From positions 124,001 to 188,000 of the forward strand of contig JAFTFT010000005.1 in NCBI GenBank assembly GCA_017458335.1: a stretch of DNA of 64,000 nt, written 5' to 3'. The notes under the pieces were generated by a model that saw nothing but the letters and a program-made list of their open reading frames with translations, searched no databases and was not told the DNA's origin. Positions 49,524 through 58,148 of this stretch are shown one piece after another. Position 1 is the first letter of the stretch; each line of letters starts with the position of its first letter. Source of the DNA: Oscillospiraceae bacterium (GTDB lineage Bacteria > Bacillota > Clostridia > Oscillospirales > Oscillospiraceae). The position numbers and the translations under genes are program-made.

Positions 49524-50177
49524 ATGGAACACAGAAGTATTTCGATTGCGGATCAGATTTTTGACCAGCTGGAGCGAGACATTCTCGCCGGGAAGTATGC
49601 CCGGGGCGAGGTGATCAGCGAGCTCGGCCTGTCCAAGCAGCTGGGAGTCAGCCGCACACCCATCCGCGAGGCGATCCGGCGGCTGGAGCAGGAGGACTTC
49701 CTGGAAGAGAGCGGCCGCGGCGCGGTGGTTGTCGGCATCAGCCGGGAAGACATGGAAGACATGTACGAGATCCGGGAGCAGATCGAAGGCCTGGCCGCGC
49801 GCCGGGCGGCGCTGAACGTCACGGACGAGGAACTTCGCGCCATGCGGGATGCGCTGGATCTGCAGCGCTTTTACGTGGAGAAAAACGGAGAGAACAGCTC
49901 CGATCAGATCAAGAACCAGGACTCGGAATTCCACCGGCTCTTTTACCGCAGCTCGGGGAGCAAGTCCTACTACAATACCCTCTTTTCGCTTCACAAGCGG
50001 ATGACCAAATTCCGCAAGGCCTCCGTCTCCAAACAGAGCCGCGCGCTGCAGTCACATCAGGAACACGAGGCGATCTTTGCGGCACTCGAAGCCCACGACC
50101 CGGACGCGGCGGAGAAGGCGGCGCTTGCGCATGTACACAACGCAAGAGCGCGGATGCAGAGCATGATGGAGGACTGA
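49524..50177 (+). CDS. GntR-family regulator (FadR subfamily)
   Basis: This 217-residue protein has an N-terminal winged helix (ISIADQIFDQLERDILAGKYARGEVISELGLSKQLGVSRTPIREAIRRLEQEDFL) and an all-helical FCD effector domain (about 75-210) with the metal-binding Asp and His pattern (DSEFHRLFYRSSG, HQEHEAIFAAL, HVHNAR). Ligands of this group are often organic acids such as citrate or 2-oxoglutarate. Its place inside the citrate synthase/isocitrate dehydrogenase operon suggests it controls that operon. Confidence 0.9.
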   Translation: MEHRSISIADQIFDQLERDILAGKYARGEVISELGLSKQLGVSRTPIREAIRRLEQEDFLEESGRGAVVVGISREDMEDMYEIREQIEGLAARRAALNVTDEELRAMRDALDLQRFYVEKNGENSSDQIKNQDSEFHRLFYRSSGSKSYYNTLFSLHKRMTKFRKASVSKQSRALQSHQEHEAIFAALEAHDPDAAEKAALAHVHNARARMQSMMED

Positions 50178-50180
50178 AGC

Positions 50181-51320
50181 ATGGAGAATGAGATCAGAGA
50201 AGCGGTCGTAAAGTTTGAATCGCTGCTGCGCCAGCAGCTGGAGCGTCAGAACCGGATGGAGCAGGCGGCGCCGGAAAAGGACTTCGCCGGAATGAAGACC
50301 ATCACCGTCGGGCTCATCGACGGCGACGGCATCGGCCCCATCATCATGAAGCAGGCGGAGCGTGTGCTTGAGAAGCTTCTCGCCGACGACATCGCCTCCG
50401 GCCGCGTGGTGCTGAAGAAGATTGAGGGACTCACCATTGAGAATCGGCTCGCCCTGGGCAAGGCGGTGCCGGAAGATGTGCTGGCGGCGATCAAGACCTG
50501 TGATGTTCTGCTCAAGGGGCCCACCACCACGCCGAAGGGCGGTACGCTGGAGAGCGCCAATGTGACCCTGCGGCGAGAACTGGATCTCTATGCCAATGTG
50601 CGCCCTGTTTCCGTTCCGGAGGAAGGAATCGACTGGATCTTCTTCCGGGAGAACACCGAGGGAGAATATGCCCTCGGCAGCCGGGGCATTGAGCTGCCCG
50701 GAAAGTTCAGCATGGACTTCAAGGTGACCACCGACGCGGGAACCCGCCGGATCGCAAAGGCGGCCTTCGACTATGCCCGGGCCAACGGAAAGACAAACGT
50801 CGCCATTGTGACCAAGGCGAACATCATGAAGAAAACCGATGGCATGTTCTCCCGCATCGCCCATGAGGTGGCGGCGGAGTATCCGGAGATCGAGGCAGAT
50901 GACTGGTATATCGACATCATGACCGCAAACCTGGTGAACCCCGCCGTGCGGAGCAAGTTCCAGGTCTTCCTGCTGCCGAATCTCTACGGCGACATCATCA
51001 CCGACGAGGCGGCCCAGATCCAGGGCGGCGTCGGCACCGCAGGCAGCGCCAACATCGGCGGCCAGTACGCCATGTTCGAGGCCATTCACGGCTCGGCGCC
51101 GCGGAAGATCGAGGCGGGGGAGGGCGATTATGCCAACCCGTCCAGCATTCTGAAGGCGGCAGAACTGATGCTGCGGCATATCGCCATGACGGACAGGGCC
51201 GACCGGCTGAATGCAGCTCTGGCGCTGTGCCTGGAGCAGGAGAAGCGCGTTGTGGTGACCGGCCACCGGGACGGGGCGACCTGCGCAGCCTTCACAGACT
51301 ATCTGCTGGAAAAGCTCTGA
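50181..51320 (+). CDS. Isocitrate/isopropylmalate dehydrogenase-family enzyme
   Basis: This 379-residue protein starts 3 bases after the GntR stop (GGAGG within the GntR end). It has the beta-decarboxylating dehydrogenase pattern: LIDGDGIGPIIMKQAERVL, LLKGPTTTPKGGTLESANVTLRRELDLYANVRPV, FRENTEGEYALG, NLYGDIITDEAAQIQGGVGTAGSANIG and HGSAPRKI. The ANVTLRRELDLYANVRP region with Ser in the substrate loop is of isocitrate dehydrogenase type, probably NAD-dependent. Residues 1-38 are an extra helical extension. Linked to the Re-citrate synthase, it would yield 2-oxoglutarate. Confidence 0.86.
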   Translation: MENEIREAVVKFESLLRQQLERQNRMEQAAPEKDFAGMKTITVGLIDGDGIGPIIMKQAERVLEKLLADDIASGRVVLKKIEGLTIENRLALGKAVPEDVLAAIKTCDVLLKGPTTTPKGGTLESANVTLRRELDLYANVRPVSVPEEGIDWIFFRENTEGEYALGSRGIELPGKFSMDFKVTTDAGTRRIAKAAFDYARANGKTNVAIVTKANIMKKTDGMFSRIAHEVAAEYPEIEADDWYIDIMTANLVNPAVRSKFQVFLLPNLYGDIITDEAAQIQGGVGTAGSANIGGQYAMFEAIHGSAPRKIEAGEGDYANPSSILKAAELMLRHIAMTDRADRLNAALALCLEQEKRVVVTGHRDGATCAAFTDYLLEKL

Positions 51321-51344
51321 GCGGATGCGGAGGAGGGGACAGCG

Positions 51345-52316
51345 ATGACGGAACTACCGGTCAGTGAAATCCGGGGAATCAGAATCGGACAGACGGAAAA
51401 CGTGAAAGCCGGAACCGGCTGTACCGTGCTGGTCTGTGAAGAAGGAATGCGGGCCGGTGTCGATATCCGCGGCGGCGGACCCGCCTCCCGGGAGACGCCG
51501 CTGCTGAATCCCCTGATGGCGGCACAGACCATACACGCCATTGTCCTCGGCGGCGGCAGCGCCTTCGGCCTCGGCGCCGCAAACGGCGTGATGAAGTATC
51601 TGGAAGAGAAACAGATCGGCTTCGACGTCGGCGTGACCAAGGTGCCGCTGGTGGTACAGTCGGATATCTTCGATCTGACCGTCGGAGATCCATTTACCCG
51701 CCCGGATGCGGCGATGGGATACGAAGCGGCGAAGGCCGCCATGGAAGCGCCGAACTACCGGGACGGAAACTACGGCGTCGGCTGCGGCGCTACGGTGGGC
51801 AAGATCGGCGGAATGGAGACCTGTATGAAAACCGGGATCGGGAGCTTTGCCGTACAGCTGGGCGCGCTGCAGATCGGGGCGATCGTGGTGGTGAACGCGC
51901 TGGGCGATGTCTACGACTGGAAGACGGGCAAACAGGTCGCAGGGCTGCTGACGGAAGACAGAACCGCACTTCGCAGCACGTCGGAGTACATGAAAGGCTC
52001 ACTGGAGGTCGTGAAGAACCGATTCGTCGGGAACACGACCCTGGCCGTCGTGATCACAAACGCAGCCTTCCAGAAGGCACAGCTGTGCAAGATTGCCGGC
52101 ATGGCCCAGGACGGCTACGCCCGCTCCATCCGCCCGGTCCACACCTCCGCCGACGGCGACAGCATCTATGCCGTCTCGGTCGGGAACGTCGCGGCGGACC
52201 AGGACGTGATCGGAATACTGGCTGCCGAGGTGGTGAGCGAAGCGATCCTCCGCGCGGTGGAAAAAGCGGAAAGCGCCTACGGCTATCCCTCTGCGGCAGA
52301 ACTCAGGCAGAAATAA
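51345..52316 (+). CDS. P1-family (DmpA-like) N-terminal nucleophile peptidase
   Basis: This 323-residue protein (ATG after GGAGGAGGGG) follows the DmpA/BapA pattern: GVDIRGGGPASRETPLLNP, VLGGGSAFGLGAANGVMKYLEE, YGVGCGATVGK and the self-cleaving nucleophile segment FVGNTTLAVVITNAAF (Thr after the Asn). These enzymes are aminopeptidases or beta-peptidases made as self-splitting precursors. It sits 24 bases after the dehydrogenase gene, so probably in the same transcript, with no obvious metabolic link. Confidence 0.85.
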   Translation: MTELPVSEIRGIRIGQTENVKAGTGCTVLVCEEGMRAGVDIRGGGPASRETPLLNPLMAAQTIHAIVLGGGSAFGLGAANGVMKYLEEKQIGFDVGVTKVPLVVQSDIFDLTVGDPFTRPDAAMGYEAAKAAMEAPNYRDGNYGVGCGATVGKIGGMETCMKTGIGSFAVQLGALQIGAIVVVNALGDVYDWKTGKQVAGLLTEDRTALRSTSEYMKGSLEVVKNRFVGNTTLAVVITNAAFQKAQLCKIAGMAQDGYARSIRPVHTSADGDSIYAVSVGNVAADQDVIGILAAEVVSEAILRAVEKAESAYGYPSAAELRQK

Positions 52317-52498
52317 AAAAAGAACTCTGCCCAGAGTGGACGTGGATCGGATATAGTATAATAGCTATGGATCATAAGCCAAAGCGGAGGCAGAAAGCAA
52401 ACTGGACTGTATGAGAAATACGGCTGTTCTTTCTGGAAGACAATGAAAGATTTGAATGGAAATGACAGTCGGATATATCGAAAAGAGGTGCTCTTATC
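52317..52498 (+). other. Intergenic region with weak promoter-like sequence
   Basis: Apart from a possible -10 box in AGTATAATAGC (52355-52365) without a good -35 box, I see nothing. It probably holds the promoter of the secreted protein gene. Confidence 0.3.
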
Positions 52499-53113
52499 AT
52501 GAAACATTCCATGAAACTCCTCACGCTGTTGCTGACGGGGGTGCTGATCCTTTCGGTTGTGCCGTGTGATGGCGTACAGGCGGCTGCAGAAGAAAGAAGC
52601 GTGACGGTGATCGACGGGACCGGAGCGGCGGATTCTCTTCAGATTTGCAGAGTGGGAGATCGGCTGTATTATCTTGACGCAGAAGGCCTCGTGAGCTGTG
52701 CACCGGACGGCTCGGACCGGCAGGTGATCTCGAACCAGACCGGGACACTCTTCACGGACGGGGAGACCCTGTTCCGCGGAACCCAGAGCAAAATCACCAG
52801 ACTGTACCCGGACGGGACGGAAGAGACCATTTTGAAGGTTTCTCCGCTGGTCAATGAAGGGGCCTTCGCCATCATGAACACCATGGATCACTTTGCTGCG
52901 CGGGACGGACAGATCTACTACGTGCTGACCATGGCGCAGGACTACGAACTGTGGACCGTCGGCACAAATGGGAGCGACGACAGACGGATCTGCTCGATCT
53001 GCCCGCCGGAGCGAGAGATCCTGGGCCTATACCTCTTCGAGGATCTGGAAGGCGTCTATGTGCAGTTCAGCAATGAAGACGGAACGGGCTGGTCCCTGAT
53101 CCGGGTGGAATGA
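52499..53113 (+). CDS. Secreted protein with DUF5050-like repeats
   Basis: This 204-residue protein has an N-terminal signal peptide (SMKLLTLLLTGVLILSVVPCDGVQA). Short beta-strand repeats follow: ICRVGDRLYYLDAEGLVSCAPDGSDRQVI, LFTDGETLFRGTQSKITRLYPDGTEETI, ARDGQIYYVLTMAQDYELWTVGTNGSDDR, in the DUF5050 pattern seen in extracellular proteins of Clostridia. Likely a beta-propeller fragment facing outside; function unknown. The Cys in VVPCDG might be a lipobox-like anchor but fits poorly. Confidence 0.7.
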   Translation: MKHSMKLLTLLLTGVLILSVVPCDGVQAAAEERSVTVIDGTGAADSLQICRVGDRLYYLDAEGLVSCAPDGSDRQVISNQTGTLFTDGETLFRGTQSKITRLYPDGTEETILKVSPLVNEGAFAIMNTMDHFAARDGQIYYVLTMAQDYELWTVGTNGSDDRRICSICPPEREILGLYLFEDLEGVYVQFSNEDGTGWSLIRVE

Positions 53114-53202
53114 TTGCGTCGGAAGCCACACGAACATACCGATGCTTTCGCCTGGTCCGAACAGCGACAGCATCGACGTCAAGCAGCCACAAAACAGACA
53201 AT

Positions 53203-53242
53203 CGCCCGAAGCAGGGGAATGAGATCAATCCCGCTTCGGGCG
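53203..53242. terminator. Bidirectional hairpin terminator
   Basis: CGCCCGAAGC pairs with GCTTCGGGCG (10 bp, with a few more pairs inside) between two convergent genes; the flanks are only weakly T-rich. Confidence 0.7.
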
Positions 53243-53263
53243 GTTCCTTAATCGCTGCACAGG

Positions 53264-53962
53264 TCATTTCAGGAACTTCTTCAGCTGTTTTTCTGTCGCA
53301 CGGGGGAAGAGCGCGGCCAGACGCTCCAGCAGGCGGGCATAGGACTCCTCCGGGCTGCGCTGATAGACCGCATCGGTGAATGTGCTGCCCATAAACTTTT
53401 CGGGCGTGCTGTACTGGGCAACACCCCAGCCGCGGCGGTTGCCGTGACTGTCGAGGGTATAGACAAAGTCGCTGATGATCACATAGCATTGCTCCTGCAG
53501 GCGGGTGATGGTGGTGTCGAAGCCCTTTTTGCCCTCGGTTTTCTGCCATCGGCCGTTGTAGGCGTACCCGCCGGTCACGCGAAGCTCTTTGGAAAGCACG
53601 GGCGCATGGGCGTCGATCAGATCATAGAGCTGCTTGTCCTGAAACTTCGCCAGTCCGTCGTCATACCTGGCGTCGAAGTCATAGCCGTCGCGGCGGTAGT
53701 TGGCGAGGTCGAGAAACACCTCCCGGCTGACATAGGTGGACTTCTTCTCAAAGAACTTTCCGTAGGCGCAGCCGGTGGCCTGAATCACGGGACCTTTCCA
53801 GGCCCAGGAGTCGTCTTCAAAATCAGAGAAGAGCACGGCGGGAGAACAGTGTTCCTCCAGAGAGAAGCCGGGGATGGACGTGGAGAAATACGGAACGATG
53901 CCGTACTCTTCCACGGCGTCGATCAGGTCCTGTTTGCTGCGGACATAAAAATCGTATGCCAT
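53264..53962 (-). CDS. AlkZ-related DNA glycosylase-like protein
   Basis: This 232-residue protein (MAYDFYVRSKQDLIDAVEEYGIVPYFSTSIPGFSLEEHCSPAVLFSDFEDDSWAWKGPVIQATGCAYGKFF) matches the group of AlkZ-related proteins of Firmicutes, with WAWKGP, CAYGKFF, NYRRDGYDFDARYDDG and GWGVAQYSTPEK as landmarks. Whether it acts as a glycosylase is not known; the family was named by fold relation. It is monocistronic. Confidence 0.75.
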   Translation of the reverse strand: MAYDFYVRSKQDLIDAVEEYGIVPYFSTSIPGFSLEEHCSPAVLFSDFEDDSWAWKGPVIQATGCAYGKFFEKKSTYVSREVFLDLANYRRDGYDFDARYDDGLAKFQDKQLYDLIDAHAPVLSKELRVTGGYAYNGRWQKTEGKKGFDTTITRLQEQCYVIISDFVYTLDSHGNRRGWGVAQYSTPEKFMGSTFTDAVYQRSPEESYARLLERLAALFPRATEKQLKKFLK

Positions 53963-54243
53963 TTCTTACCTCACTGACGGAAATGCAGAGTGTGGATGCA
54001 CAATAAAAATCGGGAATCGGGACAGAAGGCCTGGTTCGCCGCGGAGATTATAGTACACGGCGCAGCAACCCGTCAAGAAGAAACAACACGCGAAAGCGAC
54101 GGAGAAAGGGAGCGAGAGAGGGACGGTGCGAGAGAGGGCGGGAGAACAGGAGCGAAAAAAACACAGGCTGAAAAAGCGCTTCTCTTCCGGCCGGAATTGT
54201 GCTATACTGCCATGAAAGATAAAACGGGACTGCAAGAGGGCGT

Positions 54244-55023
54244 ATGAGCAGAAAAAGATACTTGTTTTTTGATATCGACGGAACACTGCTGGCAGGAGGG
54301 CCGCTGGGCTATGTGCCGGAATCAACCAGGAAGGCGATCCGGAAACTGGAAGAGGAAGGGCACTTTGTCTCCATCGCGACGGGCAGGGCGCAGTTTATGG
54401 CGGAGCCATACATGCGCATGCTGGAGATGGAGAACATGGTCAGCGACGGCGGCAACGGCATCACCATCGGCGGAAAACTGATCGGGATCGAGCCGCTGAA
54501 CAAGGCGGATGTGGTTGCGTTGATTCGGGAATGTGAGGCACGGGGCTTCACCTGGGGCCTCGCCGTCGACAACAGCGATGTGCGCCTGGTGCCGGATGAG
54601 CGCTTCTATGAGCTGACACACGACAACTATATCAGGTGCAAAGTGGTTCCCGAACTGGATCCGGAGGACCAGGAGATCATTTACAAAGCCTATGTGGTCT
54701 GCAAAGAACCCGAGGAGTTCACCCTGGAATCTCTGAAAAAGCTTCCCTGGTGCAGATACATGCCGGAATATTTTTTTGTGGAGCCCACGGACAAGGCGGC
54801 GGGAATCCGGCGCATGATGGACTATTACCACGCGGATTACCGGGATGCCATCGTTTTCGGCGACGGACTGAACGACATGTCCATGTTCATCGACGACTGG
54901 ACCACGGTGGCCATGGGAAACGCCGTCCCCGAGCTGAAGGCAAAAGCCGATCTGATCACGACGGATGTGGACAAGGACGGCATCTGGAACGCCTGCATCC
55001 GGCTGGGGCTGTTTGATGCCTGA
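54244..55023 (+). CDS. Cof-type HAD-IIB phosphatase
   Basis: This 259-residue protein has all HAD motifs intact: FFDIDGTLL (catalytic Asp pair), SIATGR, the conserved Lys in PTDKAAGIRRM, and FGDGLNDMSMF. HAD-IIB phosphatases act on sugar or cofactor phosphates such as FMN or PLP. Start ATG after GAGGGC. Compare the degenerate HAD domain at 17961-19277. Confidence 0.9.
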   Translation: MSRKRYLFFDIDGTLLAGGPLGYVPESTRKAIRKLEEEGHFVSIATGRAQFMAEPYMRMLEMENMVSDGGNGITIGGKLIGIEPLNKADVVALIRECEARGFTWGLAVDNSDVRLVPDERFYELTHDNYIRCKVVPELDPEDQEIIYKAYVVCKEPEEFTLESLKKLPWCRYMPEYFFVEPTDKAAGIRRMMDYYHADYRDAIVFGDGLNDMSMFIDDWTTVAMGNAVPELKAKADLITTDVDKDGIWNACIRLGLFDA

Positions 55024-55111
55024 AGCTGACATTAACCGAACACGAGGGACGGTAGGGCAGAACGGCAGACCGCACGGCAGGGTGAGAGACGGGCTTCCCG
55101 GACAGACAAGA

Positions 55112-55160
55112 AAAAACCACCGCTTCAGGCTGAGGGGTTCAGCTTGGAGCGGTGGTTTTT
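55112..55160. terminator. Bidirectional terminator
   Basis: AAAAACCACCGCT pairs perfectly with AGCGGTGGTTTTT (13 bp), between the HAD gene and the convergent ABC ATPase gene. Confidence 0.88.
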
Positions 55161-55177
55161 CGGGATCAGAAGACTTC

Positions 55178-55972
55178 TCAAGAGAGCAGAACCGAATCGG
55201 TCTCCATCGGTGTGCCGGCGAGTGCGGCAAACTTCTCAAGCAGTTCCTGGCGCGTGAGGTGTTTCTTTTCCTCCCCGCGGATATCCAAGATAATCTGACC
55301 CTCGTTCATCATGATCAGGCGGTTGCCGTGCTGGATCGCATCGGTCATGTTATGGGTGATCATGAGGGTGGTCAGGTTATGCTCCGCGACGATCCGGTCG
55401 GAGAGATCGAGAACCTTCGCGGCAGTGGCCGGATCCAGGGCCGCGGTATGCTCATCGAGCAGCAGCAGCTTTGGTTCCTGCAGAGAAGCCATCAGCAGCG
55501 TGACAGCCTGGCGCTGGCCGCCGGATAGCAGGCCGACTCTCGCGGTCATCCGGTCTTCCAGACCGAGGCCGAGGGTCTTCAGCCGCTCGCGGTATTCCGC
55601 GCGCTCTTCCTTGGTCACGCCCCAGCCGAGACCGCGTTTCTGCCCGCGGCGCTTCGCGAGGGCGAGGTTCTCCTCCAGCTGCATGTTGGGAGCGGTGCCC
55701 ATCATCGGGTCCTGAAACACACGTCCGATCAGGAAGGCTCGCTTATGCTCGGGCAGAGCGGTGACATCATTCCCGTCCAGCACGATGCGCCCCTCGTCAA
55801 TCGGCCAGACGCCGGCGATGGCGTTGAGCATGGTGGATTTTCCCGCGCCGTTTCCGCCGATGACGGTGACAAAGTCACCGGGATCCAAGTGGAGAGAGAG
55901 CTTGTGCAGGGCACGCTTTTCATTGATGGTGCCGGGGTTGAAGGTCTTGCTGATCTCGAACAGGTCAAGCAT
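55178..55972 (-). CDS. ABC transporter ATP-binding protein (TrpZ-like)
   Basis: This 264-residue ATPase (ATG after AAAGGGGG) has Walker A GGNGAGKST, Q-loop VFQDPMMGTAPNMQLEENLALA, signature LLSGGQRQAVTLLMA, Walker B LLLLDEHTAALDP and H-loop MITHNM. It is of the group that works with ABC_sub_bind binding proteins and livH-like permeases (TrpXYZ, aromatic amino-acid or nucleoside-like uptake). It overlaps the permease gene by 8 bases. Confidence 0.92.
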   Translation of the reverse strand: MLDLFEISKTFNPGTINEKRALHKLSLHLDPGDFVTVIGGNGAGKSTMLNAIAGVWPIDEGRIVLDGNDVTALPEHKRAFLIGRVFQDPMMGTAPNMQLEENLALAKRRGQKRGLGWGVTKEERAEYRERLKTLGLGLEDRMTARVGLLSGGQRQAVTLLMASLQEPKLLLLDEHTAALDPATAAKVLDLSDRIVAEHNLTTLMITHNMTDAIQHGNRLIMMNEGQIILDIRGEEKKHLTRQELLEKFAALAGTPMETDSVLLS

Positions 55973-56915
55973 GGGTCTTCGCCCCCTTTTGTTTGAATTT
56001 AGCAAAGGAGCTGATCCGCTGGCCGCGAAGATAGGGGACCGCGAGGAACAGCGCAACCACGATGGCGGTGAAGAGTTTGAGGTCGTTGGAATTCAGGCGC
56101 AGCCAGAGCACAATGACGACGACCAGGTAGTAGATGATACCGCCAATGACGGTGAAGCTCAGCGTGAAGTAGAAGTTGATATACTTCTTCAACAGAGCGT
56201 TGCCCAGCACTTCGCCAATGATGACCGCAGCCAGGCCGATGACGATGGCGCCGCGGCCCATGTTGATATCTGCAAAGCCCTGATACTGGCTCATCAGACC
56301 GCCGGCGAGCGCGACGATGCCGTTGGAGATGGAGAGGCCCAGGACCTTCATGTTGTCGATGTTAATACCGAGCGCACGGCTCATGGCGGGGTTGCTGCCG
56401 GTGGCACGGAGGGCGGAACCCTGCTCGGTGCCGAAGTACCAGTAGAACAGCGAGACCAGCGCGATGGCGATGAGCGCCGAAGTCAAGATGGCAAGGGGAA
56501 TGTTGCGCGAGGAGATCAGAAGATGATACTTGTCGACGCTGACGGCCTTGTTTGCCGCCATCCCCATGATGTGAAGGTTGATGGAGTAGAGCGCAAACTG
56601 GGTCAGGATCCCGGCGAGAATCGCGGGAATTCCGAACTTGGTGTGAAGCATGCCGGTGCAGAAACCCGCCAGCATCCCGGCGAGAATCGCGACCAGCAAT
56701 GCCGCCCAGGCGGGCCAGCCGGCCAGAATCAGCATGACCGTAACCGCGCCGCCCGTCGTGAAGGAACCGTCGACCGTCAGGTCGGCCACGTCCAGCAGAC
56801 GGAAGGTGACATAGATGCCAAGCGCCATAATCCCCCAGATCAGGCCCTGAGAGATGCCGCCCGGCATATTGCGAAGAAGTTTCAGAACATTCAGAGAAGC
56901 GAAATATTCACTCAC
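55965..56915 (-). CDS. ABC transporter permease (TrpY-like)
   Basis: This 316-residue protein has about nine hydrophobic segments and the branched-chain-permease-like pattern: LIWGIMALGIYVTFRLLDVADLTVDGSFTTGGAV, LHTKFGIPAILAGILTQFALYSINL, TGSNPAMSRALGINIDNMKVLGLSISNGIVALAGGLMSQYQGFADINMGRGAIVIGLAAVIIGE. This is the permease type paired with the ABC_sub_bind proteins. It is in one operon with the binding protein upstream and ATPase downstream. Confidence 0.92.
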   Translation of the reverse strand: MSEYFASLNVLKLLRNMPGGISQGLIWGIMALGIYVTFRLLDVADLTVDGSFTTGGAVTVMLILAGWPAWAALLVAILAGMLAGFCTGMLHTKFGIPAILAGILTQFALYSINLHIMGMAANKAVSVDKYHLLISSRNIPLAILTSALIAIALVSLFYWYFGTEQGSALRATGSNPAMSRALGINIDNMKVLGLSISNGIVALAGGLMSQYQGFADINMGRGAIVIGLAAVIIGEVLGNALLKKYINFYFTLSFTVIGGIIYYLVVVIVLWLRLNSNDLKLFTAIVVALFLAVPYLRGQRISSFAKFKQKGAKTHA

Positions 56916-56942
56916 GGGAAAAAGCTCCTTCTTATCAGAAAT

Positions 56943-56966
56943 GCCCGCTCCCCGCAGGGAGCGGGC
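56943..56966 (-). other. Stem-loop between binding protein and permease genes
   Basis: GCCCGCTCCC pairs with GGGAGCGGGC (10 bp, CGCA-type loop), with no T run. Like the hairpin at 43643-43672, it lies right after a binding-protein gene and probably stabilises its message. Confidence 0.7.
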
Positions 56967-56980
56967 GACAGATGCGTGGA

Positions 56981-57937
56981 TTACTCAGCAGTCTCGATGG
57001 CTTCGAAGCCTTCGGGAATCTCAACGCCGAGCAGCTCGCAGTTGACGGCATTGTACTTGCCGGTGAAGGGGGCGTACTCAATCTCCATGGTGGAGATGTC
57101 GGCGCCGTTGGCCAGAATTTCAGCGGCCATCTTGCCGGTGACAACACCGAGATCATAGTAGGAGATGGAGAGCGTGACGCAGCCGCAGCCGGCGCAGAGG
57201 CCTTCCTCACCCGCAACAACGGGAACCTTCTTCTCCAGGCAGATGTTGTTGATCAGCTCGGCATTGGAGGCAGCGGTGTTGTCGGTCGGAATGTAGAGCA
57301 CGTCGCTGTCGTCGCAGGCGTTGGCAGCAACCTGGGCAACGTCATTGGAATCGGCAAAGGTGTAGTCCTTGACCTTGTAGCCCATCTCTTCAAGGATCGG
57401 GCGGATCTCGTCGGCCTGGAACTTGGAGTTGGGCTCGCCGGAGCAGTAGAGAAGGCCGACGTTCTTTGCATCGGCAAAGACCTGCTGCAGCAGCTCAGCC
57501 TGAGCCTGAGCCGGGACACCGTCGGAGGTGCCGGAGATGTTGGTGCCGGTGGCGCCGTTCCAGTCGTCGATGTCAAGGGCACTGGCGTAGTCGGTGACCG
57601 AGGTGCCGAGGATGGGAATCTGGTTGGTGGCGGACTGGGCGGCCAGCAGAGCCGGGGTGGCATTGGCGAGGATCAGGTCGACCTCGTCGCTGACAAACTG
57701 ATTGCAGATGACCGCGCAGGTGGCGGAGTCACCGGAAGCGTTCTGGACAGAGAACTTGACGGCGTCTTCACCGAGTTCCTCTTTCAGAGCATCCTGGAAG
57801 CCCTGGGTTGCGGCATCAAGCGCGGGATGCTGAACCAGCTGGCAGATACCGACGTTATAGGCGGGAGCGGCGAAAGCGGCGGCGCTCAGACTGAGAACCA
57901 GGACAGCCATCAGAACAAATGCAAAGATCTTTTTCAT
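56981..57937 (-). CDS. ABC transporter substrate-binding protein (TrpX-like)
   Basis: This 318-residue protein has a signal peptide (MKKIFAFVLMAVLVLSLSAA followed by AFA), again a signal-peptidase-I type with no lipobox Cys. The mature part is ABC_sub_bind: YNVGICQLVQHPALDAATQGFQDALKEELGEDAVKF, ILANATPALLAAQSATNQIPILGTSVTDY, YIPTDNTAASNAELINNICLEKKVPVVAGEEGLCAGCG. Relatives bind tryptophan or other aromatic or hydrophobic ligands. A Tyr/Phe-rich attenuator leader upstream points to an aromatic amino acid here. Confidence 0.9.
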   Translation of the reverse strand: MKKIFAFVLMAVLVLSLSAAAFAAPAYNVGICQLVQHPALDAATQGFQDALKEELGEDAVKFSVQNASGDSATCAVICNQFVSDEVDLILANATPALLAAQSATNQIPILGTSVTDYASALDIDDWNGATGTNISGTSDGVPAQAQAELLQQVFADAKNVGLLYCSGEPNSKFQADEIRPILEEMGYKVKDYTFADSNDVAQVAANACDDSDVLYIPTDNTAASNAELINNICLEKKVPVVAGEEGLCAGCGCVTLSISYYDLGVVTGKMAAEILANGADISTMEIEYAPFTGKYNAVNCELLGVEIPEGFEAIETAE

Positions 57938-57984
57938 TTGGGGTTCCTCCTGTATATAGGTTTTTTGAATCAGCGTGAGGTATG

Positions 57985-58012
57985 AAAAAACCGCCCGGAG
58001 AAGTCCGTGCGG
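57985..58012 (-). terminator. Attenuator terminator of the TrpX-like operon
   Basis: The minus strand has CCGC-A-CGGA pairing with TCCG-G-GCGG (8 bp, one mismatch), followed by TTTTTT, 50 bases before the binding-protein start. The segment GCCGCAC (58007-58013) can instead pair with GTGCTGC (58048-58054), giving an antiterminator. Confidence 0.75.
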
Positions 58013-58063
58013 CTTAAATCATTCGGTTTATAAAAATGACAATCATTGCAGCACAAACTTCTA

Positions 58064-58120
58064 TTACCTTTTCGTAAAGTAATAGCGGTAGTAGTATGCA
58101 GCAAAGAAATCGGCTTTCAT
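58064..58120 (-). CDS. Tyr/Phe-rich attenuation leader peptide
   Basis: An 18-codon frame with a strong GGGAGG site 6 bases before the ATG encodes MKADFFAAYYYRYYFTKR: five Tyr and three Phe in 18 residues. The Tyr codons TAT-TAC form the 5' arm of a stem CTATTAC/GTAATAG (58061-58086) whose 3' arm reaches the stop codon. Stalling at the Tyr run when tyrosyl- or phenylalanyl-tRNA is scarce would free the region downstream to form the antiterminator. This is the arrangement of trp/phe-type attenuators, here in front of an ABC transporter. Confidence 0.8.
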   Translation of the reverse strand: MKADFFAAYYYRYYFTKR

Positions 58121-58148
58121 AAAGCGCCTCCCGTTGAAACTGAGGCTC

